Origin: Rhodothermus marinus DSM 4252
GTDB lineage: Bacteria; Bacteroidota; Rhodothermia; Rhodothermales; Rhodothermaceae
Length of the DNA: 64,000 nucleotides
Direction: 5' to 3'
Assembly: GCF_000024845.1 (NCBI RefSeq)
Contig: NC_013501.1
Location: 2,274,874 to 2,338,873, forward strand
How positions within the stretch are numbered: the stretch's first letter is position 1; each line of letters starts with the position of its first letter. The position numbers and the translations under genes were made by a program. The notes under the pieces were generated by a model that saw nothing but the letters and a program-made list of their open reading frames with translations, was not told where the DNA came from and did not search any database. Of this stretch, positions 32,808-42,132 are shown piece after piece.

Positions 32808-34795
32808 ACCCATAGCTGCACGCCCAGTCGCAGCTCTCGTCCGGGTCCGGGTAGTCCGAGTTGCGGCCAGACGGCCGTGTCCGTCACGTTATTGATCCGC
32901 ACGAAGCCCTCCACCTGTCCCGAGGCAAGCGGCAACCGGTAGGCCAGCCGCACGTGGAGCAGCAGCGCATCGGGTAGCGCCTGCAGCCGATTCGCTTCGT
33001 CCAGCGCCCAGGCGCGGCCGCGATAATGCAACTGCACGAGCGGGGCCAGTCCGAGCCCCGGCAGGCGGCGGAGCATGAGCGTCGCCAGCCACTCTGGCTT
33101 TTCGACCAGCGGCCGGTCGGGCCCCGGCAGAAACGCCCGGCTGCGAAGTCCGGCCACGTGTCCTTCCAGCGTCCAGCTCCGGAGAAAAGCCCATCCCCCT
33201 CGGACTTCCATGCCGTAGACCCGGCTGCCCTCCAGGTTGATCCGTTGCCGCTTGCGCTCGCCGTCGACGACCACGGTGCGCTGATCGATCGTATCGAACG
33301 TGCGGTTTACATACCCCACCACCTCGGCATAGCCCTGGCTTGTAAAGAAGCGCAATCCGGCCTCGGCCATCCAGATCGTCTCGGGGCGAAGGCCCGGATT
33401 GATCAGAAAACGGCCCAGCGCGCCGCTGAACAGCTCCCGCATGGTGGGAAAGCGCACCTTGCGCGAAGCCGCCAGAAATCCTTCCACGCCTTTCGGCCAG
33501 CTACGCCGCAGCCCCACGCCCAGGCTCCATGCGCTCATGGGGTCCCGCGGGGGCTTGTCGCCGGTCTCCGGCGCCAGCATGACATCGTAGCTGAAGCCCA
33601 CCGCGCCTTCGATTCCGAGGCCGAAGGGCTGCACCAGCTCGGCCCCTGCGCTCAGCAGATGCTGTTGATAGTACAGCGTGGGCGGATTTACAGCTTCGGG
33701 GCGTCCGGCTTCGTCGTATTCAAAATCTCGCTGGCCGTGGCGGCTGCCCACCCAGTTGAGCGCCAGGCGCGTCTGTCCGTCGCCCACGGCTCGTCGCCAC
33801 ACCAGCCTTCCCCCGACCGTCCAGTCTTCGTCTTCTTCCCGGGCCTCGCGCGTTTCGTAGCGGACGTCCCGGTACTGGTCGATATGCTGCCGGAACAGTC
33901 CGACCCAGAAGGCCCCTTCCAGCAGACCGAACGGTGTTGCCCGCTCGCCGCTCAGAATCGCCAGGGTGTGCTGCTGCAGCGGATAGCGCCAGTAACGCAC
34001 CGACGAGACCAGCGGGTTCAGGTGGCTTTCCGGTGCTACGCCCTGCACTCCCTGCAGGTGGAAAAGCGTCACGCCGATCCGACGACCGGCCTGCCCCGAC
34101 TGAACGCGCGCAAGCAGATGGAAAAGCCTGCGGTCCGTGTTCGTGCGCAGGTCCGGGTCCGGTTGACTGTAGGGCAGATCCGCGTCGGGAAGCGGCAGGC
34201 CCCTGCGATAGGCGTAGCCAAGCCCTACGGTGTAGGCAAAGCGCCCCGTGTGCGCCAGATGCACGGCACTGGCCTGCACCGACGCAGGGGCACCGCCCCA
34301 CATGTTCAGTTCGGTCAGCCGTCCCGGATGCGCCAGCAGGCGGGAGCGCAGGCTGAGTACCCCGGCGGCCGCATTCGTGCCGTAGAGCACCGAAGCGTTG
34401 CCGGGAATGAGCGTCACGCCGCCCAGCGCCGCGACGGGGACCAGATCCAGATCGTACCGGTAGTCCCAGGGAACGGTCAGCAGGGCACCGTCCAGGAAGA
34501 CGGCCACCTGGCGCTCGCCGCTACCCCGCGGATAGAAGAGCGTTTCGCCCCGCGAGTTCGTCTGCACCGACACCCCGGGCAGCAGCGCGGCCGTCTCCGA
34601 GAGGCTTACGGCGTCTTCCACGGCCAGCTCGGCCAGCGACACGCGCCACACCGACGAGAACGACGCCTCCTGCTCCTGTTCCAGCGTGATCACGACCGGA
34701 TCCAGCGCGTAGGTCCGGATTGTGTCGGTGACCGGCTGCGCACCGGTCGGGCCGACCAGCAGCCAGAGTGCCCAGAACCGCTTCCAGGGCCGCAT
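32804..34795 (-). CDS. TonB-dependent outer-membrane receptor
   Basis: The 663-residue protein has a signal peptide (FWALWLLVGPTGAQP), a plug domain (about residues 45-150: LLPGVSVQTNSRGETLFYPRG, GVTLIPGNASVLYGTNAAAG) and a 22-strand-type barrel ending in RELRLGVQLWV with the expected terminal aromatic strand. The size and lack of an N-terminal carboxypeptidase-like domain resemble vitamin B12/siderophore/metal receptors of the BtuB type rather than SusC. The substrate cannot be told; no transporter or lipoprotein partner of known type is next to it, only the lipoprotein gene 33 bp upstream. Confidence 0.9.
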   Translation of the reverse strand: MRPWKRFWALWLLVGPTGAQPVTDTIRTYALDPVVITLEQEQEASFSSVWRVSLAELAVEDAVSLSETAALLPGVSVQTNSRGETLFYPRGSGERQVAVFLDGALLTVPWDYRYDLDLVPVAALGGVTLIPGNASVLYGTNAAAGVLSLRSRLLAHPGRLTELNMWGGAPASVQASAVHLAHTGRFAYTVGLGYAYRRGLPLPDADLPYSQPDPDLRTNTDRRLFHLLARVQSGQAGRRIGVTLFHLQGVQGVAPESHLNPLVSSVRYWRYPLQQHTLAILSGERATPFGLLEGAFWVGLFRQHIDQYRDVRYETREAREEDEDWTVGGRLVWRRAVGDGQTRLALNWVGSRHGQRDFEYDEAGRPEAVNPPTLYYQQHLLSAGAELVQPFGLGIEGAVGFSYDVMLAPETGDKPPRDPMSAWSLGVGLRRSWPKGVEGFLAASRKVRFPTMRELFSGALGRFLINPGLRPETIWMAEAGLRFFTSQGYAEVVGYVNRTFDTIDQRTVVVDGERKRQRINLEGSRVYGMEVRGGWAFLRSWTLEGHVAGLRSRAFLPGPDRPLVEKPEWLATLMLRRLPGLGLAPLVQLHYRGRAWALDEANRLQALPDALLLHVRLAYRLPLASGQVEGFVRINNVTDTAVWPQLGLPGPGRELRLGVQLWV

Positions 34796-34828
34796 AACCC
34801 GTGCCCATCAGGGGCCGGTTGTTCGACT

Positions 34829-35377
34829 TCAGGAAAGTTGCGCGGCCAGGTACCGCACCACCTGCAGCGGCGGGACGGCCTGCTCGTTCACCTGGCGGGC
34901 ATACTGCGGCGGCACCACATAGAAGAAGAACCGGGGACCGCTCGACGTGTAGGCCCGGGCCAGCAGCGCCGGATTCACGTGCTGCGCGACCGCCCAGGCC
35001 ACGTCCGCGTACTGCTGCAGCAGCGCCTCGTGACGGGCCGTGATGGCACCCAGCGTACGGTTGGCCCGACGATAATCGCCGGGATGGGCCGCCACCTGCT
35101 CCTTCCAGTGCTCGAATTCCAGCACGGCCTGCTGGTGCGCCTCCAGGATCGCCTCGTACTGCGCCACATAGGGCGCCAGCGTTTCGTCGCGGCGGGCCAG
35201 CAGCCGCAACGCCTCCAGCTCGGCCAGTGCCTGTTCAAGGTCCTGCGCGACCTGCTCGCTGGCCGCCTCGATCTGCGCCAGCGTGAGCGCCACACCGCCC
35301 GGATAGCCGTAGAACCGGCACCCGGCCACGCTCACCAGCACCACAAGCAGTCCGATAAGTCCGGGGTATCGTTTCAT
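34829..35377 (-). CDS. Coiled-coil lipoprotein, hypothetical
   Basis: The 182-residue protein starts MKRYPGLIGLLVVLVSVAGC, a typical lipoprotein signal with the lipobox VAGC. The mature part is almost entirely alpha-helical and rich in Ala, Glu and Gln (ASEQVAQDLEQALAELEALR, QYEAILEAHQQAVLEFEHWK). No known family is recognised. Being 33 bp upstream of and on the same strand as the TonB-dependent receptor, it may be a surface or periplasmic partner of that receptor. The ATG at 35377 is chosen over one three codons upstream. Confidence 0.75.
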   Translation of the reverse strand: MKRYPGLIGLLVVLVSVAGCRFYGYPGGVALTLAQIEAASEQVAQDLEQALAELEALRLLARRDETLAPYVAQYEAILEAHQQAVLEFEHWKEQVAAHPGDYRRANRTLGAITARHEALLQQYADVAWAVAQHVNPALLARAYTSSGPRFFFYVVPPQYARQVNEQAVPPLQVVRYLAAQLS

Positions 35378-35491
35378 CGCCAGCAAACGATTTTTAGTAC
35401 AACGCCGTTTTCCCAGGCTGGAAATTTCCCAAAAAGACAGGTTAAAAGAAAAACGCCGCCGCCGTTTTGCCGAACTTTTCGCACGCCTCGT

Positions 35492-35719
35492 TCAGCTGCC
35501 CAGCGCAAAGCCGGCCTCGGGCCGCTCGGTCCCCTCGGCATTACGCGCCAGCCACTGGCGAAGCTGTTCGGCATCTTTCCCCTTGAGCCGGAGCGTGTAA
35601 AGCTCCGCGTTTTCCCTGCCCGGGATCGCAAAGGTTATTTCCAGCCCGCCTTTCTCTTCGCGGAAAAAGAGTACCCGCTCGACGTTGATCGTATAGGCAC
35701 CGGCCTGTACCAGCAGCAT
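35492..35719 (-). CDS. Small protein downstream of glgC, hypothetical
   Basis: A 75-residue protein starting MLLVQAGAYTINVERVLFF, with a beta-rich body (KGGLEITFAIPGRENAELYT) and a helical end (GKDAEQLRQWLARNAEG). The pattern of strands then a helix recalls small PH-like or regulatory folds, but no family is recognised. It follows glgC by 12 bp on the same strand, implying co-transcription and possibly a regulatory role in glycogen synthesis. Codon use looks normal for the window. Confidence 0.65.
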   Translation of the reverse strand: MLLVQAGAYTINVERVLFFREEKGGLEITFAIPGRENAELYTLRLKGKDAEQLRQWLARNAEGTERPEAGFALGS

Positions 35720-35731
35720 GACGTTCTCCGG

Positions 35732-37051
35732 TTAGATGATCGTTCCGTCTTCGATCCGGGCATTTTTGGGCAGCACGACGATGCCGTCCCGGATGTAAAA
35801 GTTCGGCCCCTCGCCTTCCTGCACCTGATCCCGGTTTTTGATGACGCAGCGCCGCCCGATGCTGACGTTCTTGTCGATAATGGCGCCCTCGACGTACGAT
35901 TCTTCGCCGATGCCCGGATTGTCCGGTCCCTCGACCGGGTCGCGCAGGCTCGGATCGTGCCACGGATAGTAGTCGGCGCCCATCATCACCACGTTTTTGA
36001 CCGTGGCATTTTCGCGGATAACCGACCGGATGCCGATCACGGAGTTGACGATCTGGCTATTGATGATCACGCTGCCCTCTGCGATGATCGAATCCTGCAC
36101 GAATGAACTCTGCACCTTGGCCGGCGGCAGCATCCGGGCGTTCGTGTAGATGGGCATCTGCGGGTTGTACATATCGAACGGTGGATGCCGCTGCGCCAGC
36201 ATCAGGTTCGCCTCGTAGAACGAGCGAATCGTCCCGATATCGCTCCAGTAGCCCGTGAAGGGATAGCTGACCACCCGGCACCGCTGGATGGCTTTGGGAA
36301 TGATCTGCTTGCCGAAGTCGTGATCGGTGGGATTTTCCTCCAGCAGCCGACACAGCACGTCTTTGTTGAACACGTAGATGCCCATCGAGGCCAGGTAGAT
36401 CCGCCCCTGGGCTTCCATCTCGGGCGAAACCGGACTTTCCTTGCCGGCCAGCTCGTGCAGCGGGGGTTTCTCGTAAAACTCGGTGATGATGCCGTCCTGG
36501 TCGGTCTTCAGGATACCGAAGGCCGGAGCCTCTTCGGCCCGAACCGGAATCGTTGCAATGGTGATGTCCGCCCGTTTGGCCCGGTGATGCGCCAGCATCA
36601 CGCGGTAATCCATCAGGTAGAGCTGATCGCCCGAGAGAATCAGCACATAGTCGTGCCGGAAGACGCCGATGTGCGCCATGCTGCGCCGCACGGCGTCGGC
36701 CGTCCCCTGAAACCACTCGCGAGACGAAGGGGTCTGCTCGGCCGCCAGGATGGACACGAACCCGGTGCGGAACCGATCGAAGCGGTAGGTCTGGGCAATG
36801 TGCCGGTTGAGGCTGGCCGAGTTGAACTGCGTCAGCACGAAGATCCGGTTGATGCCCGAATTGATACAGTTGGAAATCGGAATGTCGATCAACCGGTACT
36901 TGCCGGCCAGCGGCACGGCCGGCTTCGAGCGCTTGAGCGTCAGCGGAAACAGCCGCGTACCGGCCCCGCCGCCCAGAATGACCGCGATGGTGCGTTCGTT
37001 GATGCGGAGCGCTTCCAGATCGAGTTCCGTTGCCAGTTGAACCTGTTCCAT
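35732..37051 (-). CDS. glgC: Glucose-1-phosphate adenylyltransferase (ADP-glucose pyrophosphorylase)
   Basis: The 439-residue enzyme makes ADP-glucose from glucose 1-phosphate and ATP, the rate-limiting step of glycogen synthesis. It shows the nucleotide-binding VILGGGAGTRLFPLT with KRSKPAVPLAGKYRLIDIPI, the catalytic-base region LILSGDQLYLMDY, the glucose-1-phosphate site (EFYEKP), and a C-terminal left-handed beta helix (from about residue 320: SVIINSQIVNSVIGIRSVI). Length and motifs resemble plant/cyanobacterial-type enzymes. It follows glgA by 31 bp. Confidence 0.96.
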   Translation of the reverse strand: MEQVQLATELDLEALRINERTIAVILGGGAGTRLFPLTLKRSKPAVPLAGKYRLIDIPISNCINSGINRIFVLTQFNSASLNRHIAQTYRFDRFRTGFVSILAAEQTPSSREWFQGTADAVRRSMAHIGVFRHDYVLILSGDQLYLMDYRVMLAHHRAKRADITIATIPVRAEEAPAFGILKTDQDGIITEFYEKPPLHELAGKESPVSPEMEAQGRIYLASMGIYVFNKDVLCRLLEENPTDHDFGKQIIPKAIQRCRVVSYPFTGYWSDIGTIRSFYEANLMLAQRHPPFDMYNPQMPIYTNARMLPPAKVQSSFVQDSIIAEGSVIINSQIVNSVIGIRSVIRENATVKNVVMMGADYYPWHDPSLRDPVEGPDNPGIGEESYVEGAIIDKNVSIGRRCVIKNRDQVQEGEGPNFYIRDGIVVLPKNARIEDGTII

Positions 37052-37082
37052 AACGCCTGGGCTGTGGTTTGGGGAGGGTATG

Positions 37083-38552
37083 TTACGAGGTTACCGGCAC
37101 CAGCGTCCGGTACAGTTCCAGATATTCCTGCGCCGAGCGATCCCAGGACCAGTCGCGCTGCATGCCGTTGCGCTGCAGCACACGCCACTGATCGGGTCGG
37201 TGATAGACGGTAAGCGCCCGCCGGATGGCCTGATGGAAGGCGCGGGGCGTGAACGTCTCGAAGCGAAAGCCCGTGCCCTGCTGCGTACGGGGATCCCAGG
37301 GCTCGACCGTATCCCGCAGGCCGCCCACGGCATGCACGATCGGGACGGTGCCGTACGTCATGGCGTACATCTGATTGAGCCCGCAGGGCTCCACCCGCGA
37401 GGGCATCAGCAGCATGTCGCCTGCCGCGTAGAGCTGGTGCGCCAGCGTGTTGTTGAACTCGAACCGCAACACCAGTCGGGGAAAGCCTCCGGGCCGCACG
37501 ATCCGACAGCGCAGGTCTTCCAGCGCCGCCTGATAGGCGGGCATGCCCGTACCCAGCACCACCACCGACACGTCGATCTGGTGCGTCAGCAGCTGCTCCA
37601 GTCCGGCCACCAGCAGATCGACCCCCTTCTCCTGCATCAGCCGACCGATGAACACCAGCAGGGGCCGATCGGGCCGGAGTCCCAGCGATTCGCACAGCGC
37701 TTTTTTGTTCTTTTCCTTACCGGAAAGATCCTCCACCGAGTAGTTCGCAAAAATGAGCGGATCGGTGGCCGGATTCCAGACGTCGGGATCGATGCCGTTG
37801 AGAATGCCCCGCATTTTGTGCGCCACGCGCTGAAAGACTTCCTGCAGCCCGGCGGCGATATCTTCACGCTCCTGCAGTTCGCGCGCGTAACCCGGACTCA
37901 CCGTGGTCACGGCATCGGCCCAGAGCAGTCCGGCCTTCATGGCGTTGAGCTGGCCCCGGTGCTGCAGGTCCTCGGGCCGCGCCACCGGCACGCCAATCTC
38001 CTCCCACACCTGCCAGTCGTAACGCCCCTGATGCTCGGCATTGTGCACGGTGAACACGATCGGAAGCTCGGCCAGCTCGCGATAGGCCGGATCTTCGCGC
38101 AGCCAGACCGGCAGCAGCGCCGTATGATGATCGTGCAGATGGAGTAGATCGGGACGGAGCACGCCCTCCTTCAAAACCGCCAGCACGCCCCGCTGAAACA
38201 CGAAAAAGCGATCGGCCTGATCGGGAAAATCCAGCCCGGTGGTCGGATCCTGGTACACGCCGGGGCGCCCGAAGTGGACCGGCTCCTCCAGCAGATACAC
38301 GGGAAATCCGAGCACCTCGGCATCCTGCTGCCAGAGCCGGTAGGACAGGGTGCGGTCCCGATAGGTGAACGCCCCTTCGTGAATCAGGCGCAGCGCGTCT
38401 TCCTGCAGCTGCGCATCGCCAAAGCGGGGCATGAGCACCGCTGCTTCAATGCCGGCCCGGCGCAGAAACTTGGGCAACGCCCCCAGCACGTCGCCCAGAC
38501 CGCCTACCTTGGCAATCGGTGCGCACTCGAACGCTACATGCAGTACGTACAT
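37083..38552 (-). CDS. glgA: Glycogen synthase (GT5 family)
   Basis: The 489-residue glycosyltransferase elongates alpha-1,4-glucan from ADP-glucose. It begins with MYVLHVAFECAPIAKVGGLGDV, containing the KxGGL ADP-glucose-binding motif, and has the C-terminal RPLLVFIGRLMQEKGVDLL and the conserved MLMPSRVEPCGLNQMYAMTYG with its catalytic Glu and substrate-binding residues. It is the first gene of glgA-glgC on the minus strand, divergent from the DUF4175 gene with 135 bp between, where the minus strand has TATCTTTACCC near 38575-38585, similar to a TAnnTTTG box. Confidence 0.96.
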   Translation of the reverse strand: MYVLHVAFECAPIAKVGGLGDVLGALPKFLRRAGIEAAVLMPRFGDAQLQEDALRLIHEGAFTYRDRTLSYRLWQQDAEVLGFPVYLLEEPVHFGRPGVYQDPTTGLDFPDQADRFFVFQRGVLAVLKEGVLRPDLLHLHDHHTALLPVWLREDPAYRELAELPIVFTVHNAEHQGRYDWQVWEEIGVPVARPEDLQHRGQLNAMKAGLLWADAVTTVSPGYARELQEREDIAAGLQEVFQRVAHKMRGILNGIDPDVWNPATDPLIFANYSVEDLSGKEKNKKALCESLGLRPDRPLLVFIGRLMQEKGVDLLVAGLEQLLTHQIDVSVVVLGTGMPAYQAALEDLRCRIVRPGGFPRLVLRFEFNNTLAHQLYAAGDMLLMPSRVEPCGLNQMYAMTYGTVPIVHAVGGLRDTVEPWDPRTQQGTGFRFETFTPRAFHQAIRRALTVYHRPDQWRVLQRNGMQRDWSWDRSAQEYLELYRTLVPVTS

Positions 38553-38687
38553 ACCAACCGGATTGTATTATCACAGGGTAAAGATAAATCGCACGGGCAC
38601 GTTCTCGAAGCCCCGAATACAAAAACTTTGTTACGGCGCTGAAACCGGCCATGCGCCCTCGGGTACATGCCAGGGATCCGGCACGCA

Positions 38688-41600
38688 ATGCGCATGGACG
38701 AACGAACGCACACGGCTTCGCTCCGGCAGCGACTGGCCCGCACGCGGCGGCGCCTGCTGGCGGCCCGCCTGCTCCAGGGGGGCCTGCAGGCGATCGGCCT
38801 GCTGGCGCTGCTCTGGGGGATCGCCGCCCTGCTGGAAGCGCTGCTGTGGCTTCCCACCGGAGTGCGCACCGGGCTGTTCTGGGCGCTGGTAGCCGGCTCG
38901 CTGGGCCTGCTGGGCTGGACCGTCGGACGTCCGCTGCTGGCGTTGCGTCGCCTGAGCGACGAGCACCTGGCCCGCCAGATCGGCCGCCACTTTCCGGAAA
39001 TCGCCGATCGTCTGATCGACCTGCTGCAGCTCGAAACGGGCCGCCGGAGCCCGGCTCCGGAGACGCTGCTGGCCCGCGCCCGCGAGCAACTGGCCCGGCA
39101 GATTGCGCCGGTCCCCTTCGAGCAGATGGTCTCGCTGCGTCCTTCGCCCCGGCTGCTCTCACTGACGCTGGTCCCGCTGCTGCTGGTGGGGACGCTCTGG
39201 CTGCTGGCGCCCGGCGCTTTCCGGGGCGCTTTCGCCCGTCTGCTGGCCCCGGGCCGTACGTTCGAGCGGCCGTTGCCTTTCACGCTGAACGTTACCCCGG
39301 GCGACACCGCGCTGGCCCGCGGCGATACGCTGCACCTCACGGTATCGCTCCGCGGCACAGCCTGGCCTGAGCAACTTACCCTCCGGCTCCGCTATGCCGG
39401 CGAGATGCGTCCCGAAACGTTCTTCCTGAAGCCCGATACGACCGGCCGCGCCTACTTTGCGCTGCCCGACCTGCAGCGCCCGCTGACCTATCAGGTGGAG
39501 GCTGCTCCCACGGCAACGCCCTGGTACACGGTCACGCTACGTGAACGGCCGCTCGTGCGGCGCCTGCAACTGACGCTGCACTATCCGTCCTACACCGGAC
39601 TCCCTGCGCAGACGCTGCCCCCCGACGTCGGCAACGTCTCCGCCCTGCCCGGCACCCGGATCGAACTGCGGGTGCTGACCGGGGCGGCACCCGTCGATTC
39701 TGCGCTGGTTCGCTTCGACGAGGGCACCGCCCTGGCGCTGACGGTCCGCGACAGCCTGGCACAGGGTACCTTCACGCTGCAACGCGCCGGCCACTACTGG
39801 ATCGAACTGCATGCACCGGGCGGTCTGACCAATCCCGAACCGGTGCGCTACACGCTGGAGCTGGTACCCGACGACCCGCCCACCATCACGCTGCTGCAAC
39901 CCGAAGCCACCTACACGCTCGACGACGCCCTCCGGGCACCGCTGCAGGTGCGCGTGCACGACGACTTCGGCTTTACCGCGCTGCGACTCTACTGGCGCCT
40001 GGCCGAAAGCACCTTCCGCACCCCGGAGACCGACTTTTCGAGCCGCCCCCTGCCGCTGACCACGCCGCGCCCGCTCGATCAGGAAATCCAGCAGCAATGG
40101 GACCTGCGTGCCGACGGGCTGGACCTCGTGCCCGGCGACGTGATCGAATACTACCTGCAGGTATGGGACAACGACCGCGTCTCCGGCCCCAAGTCGGCCT
40201 GCACGCCGCTGCAGTACCTCCGACTCCCTTCGCTGGCCGAACGCTATGAAATGCTCGACGCCGCTCAGGACGACGTGGCCGAAGGGCTGGAGTCGGTACG
40301 GGAGCAGGCCGAGCAGCTCCGCACCACCTTCCAGGAACTGCGCGAGACGATCCAGCGCACCCGTCAGGCCGGCTGGGAGGAGCAGCAACAGGCCGAACAA
40401 CTCCGCCGCCAGCAGGAAGCGCTCGAAGAACAGGTCGAATCGCTCACCCGCCAGCTCGAACAGATCACCCGGGAAATGGCCACCAACCGGCTCGTAAGCG
40501 ACGAGACGCTCGAGCTGTACCGGGAGCTGCAACGGGTGGTCGAAGAAATCCAGTCGCCGGAGCTGCGCGAGGCGCTGGAAAAACTCCAGGAGGCGCTGCG
40601 GGCACTCGACCTACCCCGGTTGCTGGAAAGCATGGAGGAGGTGGAGTTCAACGAAGCCCAGTTCCGCGAGCGCATCGAGCGCGCGCTGGAGCTGTTCCAG
40701 CGCCTGCGTACGCAGCAACAACTGGAAGAAGCGGCCCGCCGCGCCGAGGAACTGGCCCGCCTGCAGGAACGCCTGGCCGAGCGCACCGCCGCACTCGAAC
40801 GCCGGCAGCACGGCGAAACGGGCGAATCGTCCGCGTCTGACTCCACCGGCCACGTAGATCCCGAAGCGCTGGCCCGCCAGCAGGAACAGGCCAGCCAGGA
40901 AGCTCGCCGCCTCGAAGAACTGCTGGAAGAGACGCGCCGCCAGATGGAGGAGCTGCGCGGCATGCCGCGCCAGAGTATGGACTCGCTCCGGCAGGCGCTC
41001 CGCCGCCAGCAGCTTCCGGAACGTATGCAGCAGAACGCACAACAGCTTCGCCAGGGCAACTTCTCGGGCGCGCGCCGGGATCAGCAGCAGATGGAACAGC
41101 AACTGGAGCAACTGGCCGCCCGACTGCAGCAGCTCGAGCAACAGATGGAAGGTACCCAGCGACAGATCAACGCGGCCGGTCTGCGTCAGGCCCTCCGACA
41201 CATCTTGTTGCTCTCGGAATCCCAGGAGGCGCTCCGCAACGACATTCAGGCGCTGCGCACGGAGCAGGCCGCGGCGCCGATGGCCCGTCGCCAGGAGCAG
41301 CTGGTGCAGGGCACCCGTGTCGTTACCGACTCGCTGCGCCAGCTTGCCCGCCGCATTCCGCAGATGGATCGGGCCGTGCAGCAGACGGCCGGCGAGGCAC
41401 TACAGGCCATGGACCAGGCGATCGGCGCACTGACCGAAGGCAGCGCCCGCATGGCGGGCAGCTACCAGACGGCCGCCATGATGCACCTGAACGAGCTGGC
41501 CCGCATGCTGGCCGACCTGCTCGATCAACTGCAGAACCAGCAGGCCATGGGCGGCCTGTCGCTGGAGCAGATGATCGAGCAACTGCAGCGCATGGCCGGC

Positions 41601-42119
41601 CAGCAGCAGCAGCTCAACGACCAGATCCAGCAGCTGCTCAACGACATCCAGGGCACGCGGCTGACCACCGATCAGCTCGAACGCATGCGCCAGCTCGCCC
41701 GCCAGCAGGAAGCCATCCGCCGCCAGCTCCAGCAGCTCGCCCGCGACCGGGAAGCGCGGCGCCGCCTGCTGGGCGACCTCGACGCCCTCGCCCGCCAGAT
41801 GGAAGAGACCGTCCAGGAACTCCGGCGCGGCCAGATCAACCGGGAGACGATCGAGCGCCAACGCCGGATCCTCATCCGCCTGCTCGAAGCCCAGCACTCC
41901 ATCCGTGAGCAGGAGCAGGAACGCCGCCGCCAGAGCCGTCCGGGCGAAGACGTCGTGCGCGAAAGCCCGCCCGAACTGACCCCGCAGCAGGAACTCGACC
42001 GCCTGCGCCGCGCCCTGATCGACGCCCTCGAAAGCGGCTACGCGCCCGACTACGAAGCGCTCATCAAACGCTACTTCGAACTGCTCGAACGCCTGCAACG
42101 CCAGCAGCACCGGCGCTGA
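38688..42119 (+). CDS. Very large DUF4175-family membrane protein with Gln-rich coiled coil
   Basis: The product has about 1143 residues. Two membrane helices lie within the first 75 residues (AIGLLALLWGIAALLEALLW and WALVAGSLGLLGWTVG), a third follows near residue 155-180 (LLSLTLVPLLLVGTLWLL), then a periplasmic beta-sandwich region (to about residue 510), and the last 600 residues are an Arg/Gln/Glu-rich coiled coil (QQQQLEEAARRAEELARLQE and similar). This layout matches DUF4175 proteins of Bacteroidota and Alphaproteobacteria, whose role is unknown. Of three nearby ATGs, 38688 has the best-placed ribosome site (AGGGA). It stands alone between glgA and the endonuclease pseudogene. Confidence 0.85.
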   Translation: MRMDERTHTASLRQRLARTRRRLLAARLLQGGLQAIGLLALLWGIAALLEALLWLPTGVRTGLFWALVAGSLGLLGWTVGRPLLALRRLSDEHLARQIGRHFPEIADRLIDLLQLETGRRSPAPETLLARAREQLARQIAPVPFEQMVSLRPSPRLLSLTLVPLLLVGTLWLLAPGAFRGAFARLLAPGRTFERPLPFTLNVTPGDTALARGDTLHLTVSLRGTAWPEQLTLRLRYAGEMRPETFFLKPDTTGRAYFALPDLQRPLTYQVEAAPTATPWYTVTLRERPLVRRLQLTLHYPSYTGLPAQTLPPDVGNVSALPGTRIELRVLTGAAPVDSALVRFDEGTALALTVRDSLAQGTFTLQRAGHYWIELHAPGGLTNPEPVRYTLELVPDDPPTITLLQPEATYTLDDALRAPLQVRVHDDFGFTALRLYWRLAESTFRTPETDFSSRPLPLTTPRPLDQEIQQQWDLRADGLDLVPGDVIEYYLQVWDNDRVSGPKSACTPLQYLRLPSLAERYEMLDAAQDDVAEGLESVREQAEQLRTTFQELRETIQRTRQAGWEEQQQAEQLRRQQEALEEQVESLTRQLEQITREMATNRLVSDETLELYRELQRVVEEIQSPELREALEKLQEALRALDLPRLLESMEEVEFNEAQFRERIERALELFQRLRTQQQLEEAARRAEELARLQERLAERTAALERRQHGETGESSASDSTGHVDPEALARQQEQASQEARRLEELLEETRRQMEELRGMPRQSMDSLRQALRRQQLPERMQQNAQQLRQGNFSGARRDQQQMEQQLEQLAARLQQLEQQMEGTQRQINAAGLRQALRHILLLSESQEALRNDIQALRTEQAAAPMARRQEQLVQGTRVVTDSLRQLARRIPQMDRAVQQTAGEALQAMDQAIGALTEGSARMAGSYQTAAMMHLNELARMLADLLDQLQNQQAMGGLSLEQMIEQLQRMAGQQQQLNDQIQQLLNDIQGTRLTTDQLERMRQLARQQEAIRRQLQQLARDREARRRLLGDLDALARQMEETVQELRRGQINRETIERQRRILIRLLEAQHSIREQEQERRRQSRPGEDVVRESPPELTPQQELDRLRRALIDALESGYAPDYEALIKRYFELLERLQRQQHRR

Positions 42120-42132
42120 AGGAAGCAGCGGT

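Noticed and set aside
33026-36106. A 1026-codon plus-strand open frame antisense to the TonB receptor, lipoprotein and glgC genes
   Set aside because: It is a codon-bias shadow in GC-rich DNA; its translation is low-complexity Arg/Gln/His-rich with no domain, while the minus-strand genes have clear families and signal peptides.
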